A stretch of DNA of 44,206 nt from Rhodanobacteraceae bacterium (GTDB taxonomy: Bacteria; Acidobacteriota; Terriglobia; Terriglobales; Acidobacteriaceae), in contig CAJCHN010000077.1 in assembly GCA_903970285.1 (NCBI GenBank), forward strand, positions 1 to 44,206, in the 5' to 3' direction. Below, one piece after another: positions 36,431-44,206 of this stretch. The translations under genes were made by a program, and so were the position numbers. The notes under the pieces were generated by a model. That model ran no database searches, had not been told where the DNA came from, and saw only the letters and a list, made by a program, of their open reading frames with translations. Position 1 is the first letter of the stretch; each line of letters starts with the position of its first letter.

Positions 36431-38035
36431 TCAGCGGTCCGCATGGATCCGCAGATCCCCGCCCGTCATCTCCACCGGTGGTCCGATCTTCAGCAGGCTC
36501 AGCAGCGTGGGCGAGAGGTCGCGCAGGCTGCCGCCTTCGCGCAGGCTCACGTTCTTCTCGTCCGACACCAGGATGAACGGCACCGGATGGGTGGTGTGCG
36601 CGGTGTGCGGACCGCCGGTCGCCGGGTCGATCAGCATCTCGGCGTTGCCATGGTCGGCTGTGATCAGCATGCTTCCGCCACGCTGGCGGATCGCGTTGTA
36701 GAGGCGTCCAAGCTGAGTATCGACGGCCTCGACCGCGCGGATCGTGGGCTCCATGCGGCCCGAGTGCCCGACCATGTCCGCATTGGCGAAATTCACGATG
36801 ATCACGTCGAACGCCGTGTCGCTCACTGCTTTGATCACGGTGTCCGCGATACCGGAGGCGGACATCTCGGGCGCCAGGTCGTAGGTGGCGACCTTCTGCG
36901 AGGCGACCAGTTCGCGATCTTCGCCGCCGAACGGCTTCTCGATGCCGCCGTTGAAGAAATACGTCACGTGCGCGTACTTTTCGGTCTCGGCGACACGCAG
37001 GTTGCGCAAGTTCGCGACCGCCATCACATTGGCCAGCAGGTTGTCCATGGATTCAGCCGGGATGACGATGGGCAGCTTGTACGCCTTGTCGTACTGTGTC
37101 ATGCAAACGTAGTGGATGCGCGCCGGCAACGTCTGCGGTGGAATGGCGGCGTCCAGCTCCGCGGCCTTCGGCAGATCGCGCCCGCCGCTCTCTCCGCCCA
37201 GGCCAGAGGTGCGAGTGAGCACGCGGGTGATCTGGCGGACACGGTCGGCGCGATAGTTGAAGCAGATGCAGACATCGTGGTCGCGGATGGGGCCAACGGG
37301 CTTACCTTCGGCATCCACGCAGGTAAACGGCGGCACAAACTCATCGGTGATGCCGTTCGAATAACACTCCTTAGCCCGGACGATGGCGTCCGCATAGACG
37401 CCGCCCGCCGGAGCTCCGGTGACCATGGCATCGAAGGCCTGCCGCTCCTTCTCCCAGCGCAGGTCGCGGTCCATGGCGAAGTAGCGCCCGCTCACGCTGG
37501 CGAGACGGCCCACGCCGTATTCGGTGAAGTGCTGTTGAAGTTCCTCGAGGTATCCGACACCGCCCGTCGGCAATGTGTCGCGGCCGTCCATAAACGCGTG
37601 GACAAAGACGCGCGTCAGCTTGTGCCGCGCGGCCATCCTGAGCAGAGCGTAGAGATGCCGCTGGTGCGAGTGCACGCCGCCATCGGAGAGCAGCCCCAGC
37701 AGATGCAGCGCCCTTCCTTTCTGTCCTGCCAGCTCCATGGCGCGCACCAGCGTCGGGTCGGCGAAGAACTCGCCGGTCATGATCGCCGTATCGATCCGCG
37801 TCATGTCCATACGCACGATCCGGCCGGCTCCCAGGTTCAGATGACCTACCTCCGAGTTCCCCATCTGCCCGTCGGGCAGCCCGACGAAGTGTTCACTGGC
37901 GCGCAGCAGGGTGTTCGGGTACTCGGCGAGCAGCTTGTCGTAGACCGGCTTCCGCGCCAGTGCAATCGCATTCGCGTTGGTGTCGGCGCGGTAGCCCCAC
38001 CCGTCCAAAATCGTCAGAACAATCGGTCGCGTCAT
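36431..38035 (-). CDS. gpmI: 2,3-bisphosphoglycerate-independent phosphoglycerate mutase
   Basis: The 534-residue cytosolic enzyme interconverts 3- and 2-phosphoglycerate in glycolysis. The N-terminus [20 protein letters not shown] has the metal-binding D11; S61 in [20 protein letters not shown] is the phosphoserine; [28 protein letters not shown] and [14 protein letters not shown] follow; [16 protein letters not shown] and [14 protein letters not shown] give the remaining Mn2+ ligands. The ATG at 38035 is chosen because the family N-terminus begins there; a longer frame runs to 38092. Enolase, the next glycolytic enzyme, is encoded 2.3 kb away on the same strand but in a separate unit. Confidence 0.95.
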   Translation of the reverse strand: MTRPIVLTILDGWGYRADTNANAIALARKPVYDKLLAEYPNTLLRASEHFVGLPDGQMGNSEVGHLNLGAGRIVRMDMTRIDTAIMTGEFFADPTLVRAMELAGQKGRALHLLGLLSDGGVHSHQRHLYALLRMAARHKLTRVFVHAFMDGRDTLPTGGVGYLEELQQHFTEYGVGRLASVSGRYFAMDRDLRWEKERQAFDAMVTGAPAGGVYADAIVRAKECYSNGITDEFVPPFTCVDAEGKPVGPIRDHDVCICFNYRADRVRQITRVLTRTSGLGGESGGRDLPKAAELDAAIPPQTLPARIHYVCMTQYDKAYKLPIVIPAESMDNLLANVMAVANLRNLRVAETEKYAHVTYFFNGGIEKPFGGEDRELVASQKVATYDLAPEMSASGIADTVIKAVSDTAFDVIIVNFANADMVGHSGRMEPTIRAVEAVDTQLGRLYNAIRQRGGSMLITADHGNAEMLIDPATGGPHTAHTTHPVPFILVSDEKNVSLREGGSLRDLSPTLLSLLKIGPPVEMTGGDLRIHADR

Positions 38036-38067
38036 GTTCAGACAGGATAGCAAGACGGCATTTTTTC

Positions 38068-38096
38068 TTGACATGGCGGGAATTCCCCGCAAAGAT
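38068..38096 (+). promoter_or_regulatory. Candidate promoter with an internal palindrome for the membrane-protein gene
   Basis: A perfect -35 TTGACA (38068-38073) is followed after 17 bases by AAAGAT (38091-38096), a weak -10. Between them lies the palindrome GGGAATTCCC (38078-38087), which could be an operator. The leader to the ATG at 38162 would be about 60 bases. Confidence 0.35.
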
Positions 38097-38161
38097 CGGG
38101 TGAAACGCAGAACCCCGAGATCTCACGATCCCTACAGAAATCTAAGTTGCGAGAGACTGCC

Positions 38162-38878
38162 ATGGCCACCCTCGTCGCCCGTCCCGTCCGCGCCCGCGTT
38201 GACGACGTCTACTTCACGACGATGTCGTTCCTGATGCTCGCCATCGTCGTCATTGGCTTCGCCCCGACCTATTTCCTGAAGGGTGCGGTCTTTGCGCCGT
38301 TACCCAGCCTGCTTGTCCATATACACGGCGCGGCATTCAGTTCGTGGATCATCCTGTTCATCGTCCAGACCGCGCTCGTCTCCACCCGGAAGATCCGTCT
38401 GCATCGCAAGCTCGGATACGCCGGGGCGGTGCTCGCGGCGTGCATGGTCGTCCTCGGCGTGCTGGTGGACTCGGCGGCCGTCCGCCGCGGCGGCGTGCCG
38501 CCCATCTTCACCACGCCGCAGTTCATCCTGATCAACGACCTCGGAGTCGCGCTCTTCGGCGCGCTCGTCGGATGTGCCGTATGGCAGCGGAGGAACGGCC
38601 CGGTGCATAAGCGCCTGATGCTGATCGCGACCATCGGGATCATGCCTCCGGCGATCACTCGTTACGCGATCCTGGTGCATAAGCCACTGATCGCGCCAGC
38701 CGTACTCTACGCGCTGCTTCTCTCCGTCATCGTCTTCGACATCGCGACCCGCAAGAAACCCTACGCGGTCACTGTCGTGGCATCTCTCATGACGGCGGCG
38801 CTCTTCCCGCTATCGAAGGCGCTCAGCCTCACGCCATTCATGCAGCATGTGGCGGTATGGATGCAGGGCCATCCCTAG
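38162..38878 (+). CDS. Multi-pass membrane protein of unknown function
   Basis: The 238-residue inner-membrane protein has about seven hydrophobic segments. Conserved-looking features are histidines in LLVHIHGAAFSSWIILF and RLHRKLGYAG and an RRNGPVHKRLML loop; the pattern of His at helix ends recalls small haem- or quinone-associated membrane proteins, but I cannot name a family. The ATG at 38162 follows GAGAGACTGCC, a modest ribosome site. It is divergent from gpmI and 42 bases before the S4-domain gene. Confidence 0.75.
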   Translation: MATLVARPVRARVDDVYFTTMSFLMLAIVVIGFAPTYFLKGAVFAPLPSLLVHIHGAAFSSWIILFIVQTALVSTRKIRLHRKLGYAGAVLAACMVVLGVLVDSAAVRRGGVPPIFTTPQFILINDLGVALFGALVGCAVWQRRNGPVHKRLMLIATIGIMPPAITRYAILVHKPLIAPAVLYALLLSVIVFDIATRKKPYAVTVVASLMTAALFPLSKALSLTPFMQHVAVWMQGHP

Positions 38879-38920
38879 CTGGTCTGGATTAGGCTGGTCT
38901 CGATAAGCGAGAACAGTTTT

Positions 38921-39310
38921 GTGGAGACCGTACGCATCGATAAGTGGCTCTGGGCCGCGCGCTTCTTCAAGACGCGGTCGCTCGCCTCGGACGCCTGCGA
39001 TATCGGGCGGATCGAATCGAATGGCCATCGGGCAAAGGCAGCGCGTGACGTTCGCCTCGGTGACAGGCTGCGCATCACGAACGAAGCTGGCGTCTTCGAG
39101 CTAGAGGTGCTCCAACTGAGCGAGACGCGAGGGCCCGCCGCTGTCGCCCAGACCCTCTATCGAGAGTCTGCCGAGAGCCGCGCCGCGCGAGAGAATGTTG
39201 CCGCGGAACGCAAGCAAATGCTCGAAGCCGGATGCATCACTGAAGGCCGCCCGTCGAAGCGCGACCGCCGCGAGATCAGCAAGCTGCGCGGGCGGATTCA
39301 TCGTTTTTGA
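38921..39310 (+). CDS. S4-domain RNA-binding protein (Hsp15/HslR-like)
   Basis: The 129-residue protein begins with the S4 RNA-binding motif VRIDKWLWAARFFKTRSLAS, followed by IESNGHRAKAARDVRLGD, as in E. coli HslR. The C-terminal third is a basic extension (RPSKRDRREISKLRGRIHRF). HslR binds 50S subunits carrying a stalled nascent chain and helps recycle them. The GTG start at 38921 is used because homology begins with METVRIDKWLWA; no strong ribosome site is seen. Confidence 0.88.
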   Translation: METVRIDKWLWAARFFKTRSLASDACDIGRIESNGHRAKAARDVRLGDRLRITNEAGVFELEVLQLSETRGPAAVAQTLYRESAESRAARENVAAERKQMLEAGCITEGRPSKRDRREISKLRGRIHRF

Positions 39311-39331
39311 AAGCCGACACGGCCGGTTCGG

Positions 39332-39613
39332 CTACCCTTCGACGGTTCGGTTTCGCGCCGAACCGGCCAGCGCTCTCGCGACTTCGATCAACGCCCAGGC
39401 GCAGCACCCCAGCATCAACAGGCCGCATTTGTGATGCAACGGGCTGGCGTAGGTGGAGGGTTCGGAGAGTTGCACGTGCACATGGCGCTGGTGAATGCAG
39501 ATTCCAGTCGCAAGCATCGCTGCACAGGATGCGATCGCGAGTTTAGAAGTGCTTCCGAAGAAGGCGACGCGCATCCCAGAATGCAAAGTCCGCGGCGGAG
39601 CGTCACCCTTCAC
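39332..39613 (-). CDS. Small hypothetical protein, possibly membrane-bound
   Basis: This is a 93-residue frame with two hydrophobic stretches (LAIASCAAMLATGICI and GLLMLGCCAWALIEVARALA) and several Cys and His residues (HQRHVHVQL). It is included because its GTG start overlaps the stop of the upstream secreted-protein gene (GTGA), a pattern common for real gene pairs in this window. I recognise no family; it could be a chance frame. Confidence 0.4.
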   Translation of the reverse strand: MKGDAPPRTLHSGMRVAFFGSTSKLAIASCAAMLATGICIHQRHVHVQLSEPSTYASPLHHKCGLLMLGCCAWALIEVARALAGSARNRTVEG

Positions 39614-40287
39614 TGCGACTCACCCGGATGTTCCTTGATCCATTTCGTTTTGGCTGCCACGAGCTCAGCGTGATTTGCCTCGATTACAGCATGGACGGCA
39701 GCAGTCTGTTTCGCGAGCATCGCTTCGCTGGTCCCCGCATAGGCCTTGTCGGTGCATTGCCGGAGTGCTGAGGCCTTCGCAGGAGTGAATAGCTCCTGAG
39801 CCATCTTACGTTCCTGCGGCGTGAGGCTAGCGACCATGTTCTGCTTGTCGTCTTCGTTGATCACGCTCCTTGCCGCGGCATCCTCACCGGCAGTCTGCGC
39901 GGCAGTCGCAGATGCTCCCTGAAGTGCCGCCTGCGAGTTTACGGCCAGCGACTTCTGCGCGACCTGATGCCCAGCCTTTGATGCGACGATCTTCGCCAGG
40001 AGACGGGCTTGAGGGTCAGTCATGCACGCCTGATAGAAGGGTAGCGCCGTCCCCACGAAGTCAACCTTCTGCTGCGCCATCTCTTCCTGCGCGTAGACAT
40101 CGTCGGGCCACCACGGCGGCACACTCGATCTTTTCCGCTGCATGAGATCGTGGATCACTTTGTCGCGAGACTCAAGCGCCCCACCTGCAACGAGCCACGC
40201 CCGCAGACCATCCGTCGTCAACTGGTCCGCTGGTGTCGCCGACTGACCGAACATCGCAAACGCAAGTAAAGCCGATACTGCGCGCAT
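39610..40287 (-). CDS. Secreted hypothetical protein
   Basis: The 225-residue protein starts with a short export signal (AVSALLAFAMFGQSATPA) and continues as a mostly helical, Ala/Gln/Lys-rich chain with few cysteines (YQACMTDPQA and LRQCTDKAY, perhaps one disulfide). I do not recognise a named family. GGAGG lies eight bases before the ATG and the gene begins only 12 bases after the enolase stop, so it is probably in the enolase transcript. Confidence 0.7.
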   Translation of the reverse strand: MRAVSALLAFAMFGQSATPADQLTTDGLRAWLVAGGALESRDKVIHDLMQRKRSSVPPWWPDDVYAQEEMAQQKVDFVGTALPFYQACMTDPQARLLAKIVASKAGHQVAQKSLAVNSQAALQGASATAAQTAGEDAAARSVINEDDKQNMVASLTPQERKMAQELFTPAKASALRQCTDKAYAGTSEAMLAKQTAAVHAVIEANHAELVAAKTKWIKEHPGESQ

Positions 40288-40299
40288 CGCTGTTGCCTC

Positions 40300-41991
<1,692 letters not shown>

Positions 41992-42912
41992 ATGAAGACA
42001 CTCTTGACTCTCGCCACATTCAGCATTGCCGCCTCCGCGGCCGCTCTTGCTCAAGACCAGACTACGGGCGTCTCGAACCCTCCGCCGGCGATCAGCGCGG
42101 TCCCGGACGATTCCCCCGCACCCGTCGTCAGGGCGAAGCCGTCGCCGGATGTGGCCTACGCTCCCGGCTCGCAGCCGGCACCTTCGCCCGCTGTGACCTA
42201 CGGCCCTTATGTGCCGTACAGGCCGGCTTCCTCTCAGGCTATCCTCGCACCGCGCGATCCCGACGCGGAGATTGTCACCTCGGTGCCCGGTCATCGCGAT
42301 GAAGGTGACGACGCGGGCATTGTGACCTACGTCCCGTCGCGGGCGAATGAGGTCCCTGCGGGAACCATGCTGGCCACGCGCATCCGCGAGACGCTCTCGA
42401 CTGCCAACACTCTGCCCGGTACCCCCTTCACCGCCGAAGTCATCGCACCGATGGAACGCGATGGCCGGGTCATCATCCCCGAAGGCTCCATCCTCCACGG
42501 ACGCGTCACCCTGGTTCGTGGCGGCCGCAGAATTGCGGGGGCGGCTGCAATCCATCTCCAGACCGACAGCGTCACCCTGCCCGACGGCACGCACTACATC
42601 GTCCACGCGCAGGTCGTCGATACCAGCGAACACAACGTCACCCGGGTCAACGATGAGGGAACCATCCTGCGCCGCGACCATGTGAAGGGGACGCTCGCCG
42701 CGATGTCTCTGACCACCGGCGGCGCTGCCGCGACGGGGGCTGTGTTTGGCGGAGTTCCAGGCTTCTTCATCGGCGCGGGCGTCGGAGCCGCGGTGAGCAC
42801 CGCATGGTGGCTCAAGCAGGACCGCCAGGAAGTAATCCCCGAGAATACGGGAATTATATTCAGCCTGAGTGTGCCGATGTCGATGACGCCGATGACGGCG
42901 AGCACCAACTGA
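41992..42912 (+). CDS. Secreted protein with a TrbI/VirB10-like beta domain
   Basis: The 306-residue protein has a signal peptide (TLLTLATFSIAASAAALAQ), a Pro/Ala-rich linker of about 90 residues, then a globular part: VPAGTMLATRIRETLSTANT, GTPFTAEVIAPMERDGRVII, PEGSILHGRVTLVRGGRR. That pattern resembles the C-terminal beta domain of VirB10/TrbI-like proteins, common in stand-alone acidobacterial secreted proteins. It is followed by a Gly/Ala-rich hydrophobic stretch (TTGGAAATGAVFGGVPGFFI) and a short tail. No other type IV secretion genes are present, so a conjugation role is unlikely. The ATG at 41992 fits the signal peptide; an upstream ATG at 41926 would bury it. Confidence 0.7.
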   Translation: MKTLLTLATFSIAASAAALAQDQTTGVSNPPPAISAVPDDSPAPVVRAKPSPDVAYAPGSQPAPSPAVTYGPYVPYRPASSQAILAPRDPDAEIVTSVPGHRDEGDDAGIVTYVPSRANEVPAGTMLATRIRETLSTANTLPGTPFTAEVIAPMERDGRVIIPEGSILHGRVTLVRGGRRIAGAAAIHLQTDSVTLPDGTHYIVHAQVVDTSEHNVTRVNDEGTILRRDHVKGTLAAMSLTTGGAAATGAVFGGVPGFFIGAGVGAAVSTAWWLKQDRQEVIPENTGIIFSLSVPMSMTPMTASTN

Positions 42913-42929
42913 GGGGATGCCTTCGTTTG

Positions 42930-42969
42930 GTTTGTCACTCCCGAAGGGACTCTGCGCTTGCTGACAAAC
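42930..42969. terminator. Possible bidirectional terminator between convergent genes
   Basis: GTTTGTCA (42930-42937) can pair with TGACAAAC (42962-42969), with a smaller CCTTCG/CGAAGG element overlapping. It lies between two converging genes and the stem ends are T/A-rich on both strands. The loop is long, which lowers confidence. Confidence 0.35.
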
Positions 42970-43000
42970 AAGAAAGACTGTCGAAGGGTGCGGCGTGCCG

Positions 43001-44206
43001 CTAATCCCGCACCTGCGCCAGCAGCCTCTTCCAGTTCTTCTGGTTCCTGCGGTAGCTCTTCTTCAAGTCCTCAAGAATGCGCTCGAAGTCCGCGTGGCCT
43101 TGCAGCTTGCGCCAGGCCGGGTTCTTCGAGAACCAGGGATAGTTCTCGTTGCCAAGATAGATCGCGCGGCGCAGCCAGTGCAGCGCCTCCGACTCGTCGC
43201 CATCGAGAGCGAAGTAAGTCGCCAGCCGGTAGGCCATCTCACTGTCCGCCTCGGCCGCCGAGAGCGTCTCTTCAAGAATGAATGACGCCGCCTTCTTGCG
43301 GTCGCCAAGCTGCACGTAGCAGAGCGCGATCGTCGGGAAGACGATGCGCAGCGAAGACTCGTCGCTGACCACGTTTTCGAGCGTCTCGATCGCCTTGTTC
43401 AGGTCGCCCAGCCGCATCTGCTGGTAGCCGAGCGAGATCCGCAGCAGCGGCTGCCTCGGCTCCAGCGTGAGGCCCTTTTCGATCTCCTCGCCGGCAAGCT
43501 CGAGCTGGTTCTGGTATTGGTAGACACGCGCGCGATGGTTGTAGATCATCGCCGCGTTCGACGGGTTCATGCGCAGCGAGATGTTGAACTGCTCGAGCGC
43601 CTCTTCATACATGCCGTCGATGCGCAGGGTCTGGCCGGCGACGAGATGCACGTTCCAGTCGTTGCCCGCGGTCTGCAGCAGGTTCTCGATGCCGTGACGC
43701 GCCGACTCTTTTTCACCGCGCGAGAGCAGCATGTAGACGCGATACAGGTTCGCCTCGACCGAGCCGGGATCGAGCGCGAGCGCCTTGTCGAAGGCACGCC
43801 GGGCCTCGAGCACATGCATCTGGCCGCCCAGCCCGTGCCGCGCATACTGCAGATGCGTGATGCCCAGACCCGACCATCCCGGAGCGTAGTCCGGGTCCTG
43901 GTTCACCACCGACTGGAAGAGGTCGCGGGCGCGGTCGAGATCGTCGCGGCTGCCGGTGCGCGATATGAATGACGAGAGCACCGCGCGCGCCTGCAGATAA
44001 TCCTCCGAGAGCACCTGGGTCAGCGAGGCATCGCGGGCGTTGTCTGTGGTGCTCTTGAGGTCGCCAAAGCCGTGCAGCGTGCTGAAGACCTCGTTGGTGA
44101 TCTCCGACTGCACCGAGATCAAATCGAAGGACTCGACGTTGATCGAACCGCCCGTCCGGACACTCTGCCCCGGAACATCCAGCAGCTGCCAGTTCAGGTC
44201 GAATCC
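43001..44206 (-). CDS. TPR-repeat protein, C-terminal part (regulator or adenylate-cyclase-like type), cut by window edge
   Basis: The frame is open to the last base; 401 codons are present and the start lies beyond the window. The right-most part (FDLNWQLLDVPGQSV, then INVESFDLISVQSEITNEVF) matches the region in CadC/adenylate-cyclase/kinase-type proteins where a predicted carrier domain (usually WxxxLIDVRTGxxLW...IFAVQDEIA) passes into TPRs. About eight TPR-like helices follow (for example APGWSGLGITHLQYARHGL; AAMIYNHRARVYQYQNQLEL; PLLRISLGYQQMRLGDLNKA), ending with basic KKSYRRNQKNWKRLLAQ. In Acidobacteriota such C-terminal TPR arrays usually follow a winged-helix or protein-kinase domain, which would be off the window. 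Confidence 0.8.
   Translation of the reverse strand, partial: GFDLNWQLLDVPGQSVRTGGSINVESFDLISVQSEITNEVFSTLHGFGDLKSTTDNARDASLTQVLSEDYLQARAVLSSFISRTGSRDDLDRARDLFQSVVNQDPDYAPGWSGLGITHLQYARHGLGGQMHVLEARRAFDKALALDPGSVEANLYRVYMLLSRGEKESARHGIENLLQTAGNDWNVHLVAGQTLRIDGMYEEALEQFNISLRMNPSNAAMIYNHRARVYQYQNQLELAGEEIEKGLTLEPRQPLLRISLGYQQMRLGDLNKAIETLENVVSDESSLRIVFPTIALCYVQLGDRKKAASFILEETLSAAEADSEMAYRLATYFALDGDESEALHWLRRAIYLGNENYPWFSKNPAWRKLQGHADFERILEDLKKSYRRNQKNWKRLLAQVRD

Noticed and set aside
41992-42912. Part of a type IV secretion or conjugation system
   Set aside because: Only a VirB10-like beta domain in a stand-alone secreted protein; no other vir/tra genes nearby and no typical VirB10 membrane anchor.

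Overview
The window is about 64% GC and gene-dense. It looks like chromosomal DNA of an Acidobacteriota member, class Terriglobia (the Acidobacteriaceae of Terriglobus, Granulicella and Silvibacterium). This rests on the Oar-like TonB-dependent receptor with an N-terminal carboxypeptidase-regulatory domain, the mix of secreted hypothetical proteins, the small palindromic GGCTTTAGCC-type intergenic repeats and the overall codon style. The assignment is inference; no rRNA or tRNA gene is visible to confirm it.

Region 1 (1-12.1 kb) is nitrogen and nucleobase catabolism. A divergent pair on the minus strand encodes an APC amino-acid permease and, overlapping it by four bases, a kynureninase-like enzyme cut by the window edge. 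On the plus strand lie all parts of the reductive pyrimidine degradation route: an M20 amidase (probable beta-ureidopropionase), the two dihydropyrimidine dehydrogenase subunits PreT and PreA (overlapping), a dihydropyrimidinase and an NCS1 nucleobase permease (overlapping). A stand-alone GlmS-type sugar-phosphate isomerase (SIS) protein follows, ending in a good terminator. Together they would import uracil/thymine and convert it to beta-alanine or beta-aminoisobutyrate, CO2 and ammonia. A VOC gene interrupts the set after the amidase. A small islet (6.6-7.97 kb), with an orphan HTH antitoxin-like gene, an unrecognised protein and palindromic repeats, interrupts it between preA and the dihydropyrimidinase.

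Region 2 (12.3-24.1 kb) is envelope and miscellaneous: the Oar-like receptor, an Uup-type ABC-F ATPase, a small DUF6582-like protein, an exported amidohydrolase, an unknown multi-pass membrane protein, and a three-gene set (phospholipase C/acid phosphatase-type phosphoesterase, a small Ala-rich protein, an outer-membrane barrel).

Region 3 (24.1-31.7 kb) holds a cobalamin-dependent methionine synthase encoded as two overlapping genes, a secreted-protein gene broken by one in-frame TGA, the motA-motB stator pair with no other flagellar genes, and a DinB/DUF1569 protein.

Region 4 (31.7-44.2 kb) is mostly housekeeping: a low-complexity TPR protein divergent from a SET-domain protein with a post-SET cysteine cluster; the dnaX-ybaB-recR operon with overlapping start/stop codons; gpmI; a membrane protein; an S4-domain RNA-binding protein; an enolase operon with two small downstream genes; a secreted protein; and a TPR protein running off the right edge.

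I found no CRISPR array, prophage, insertion sequence, tRNA or rRNA. I see no clear-cut new defence or mobile system. The items most worth a second look are the islet inside the pyrimidine cluster, the split metH, the eukaryotic-style SET protein, the phosphoesterase/small protein/barrel set, and the single-nonsense pseudogene.
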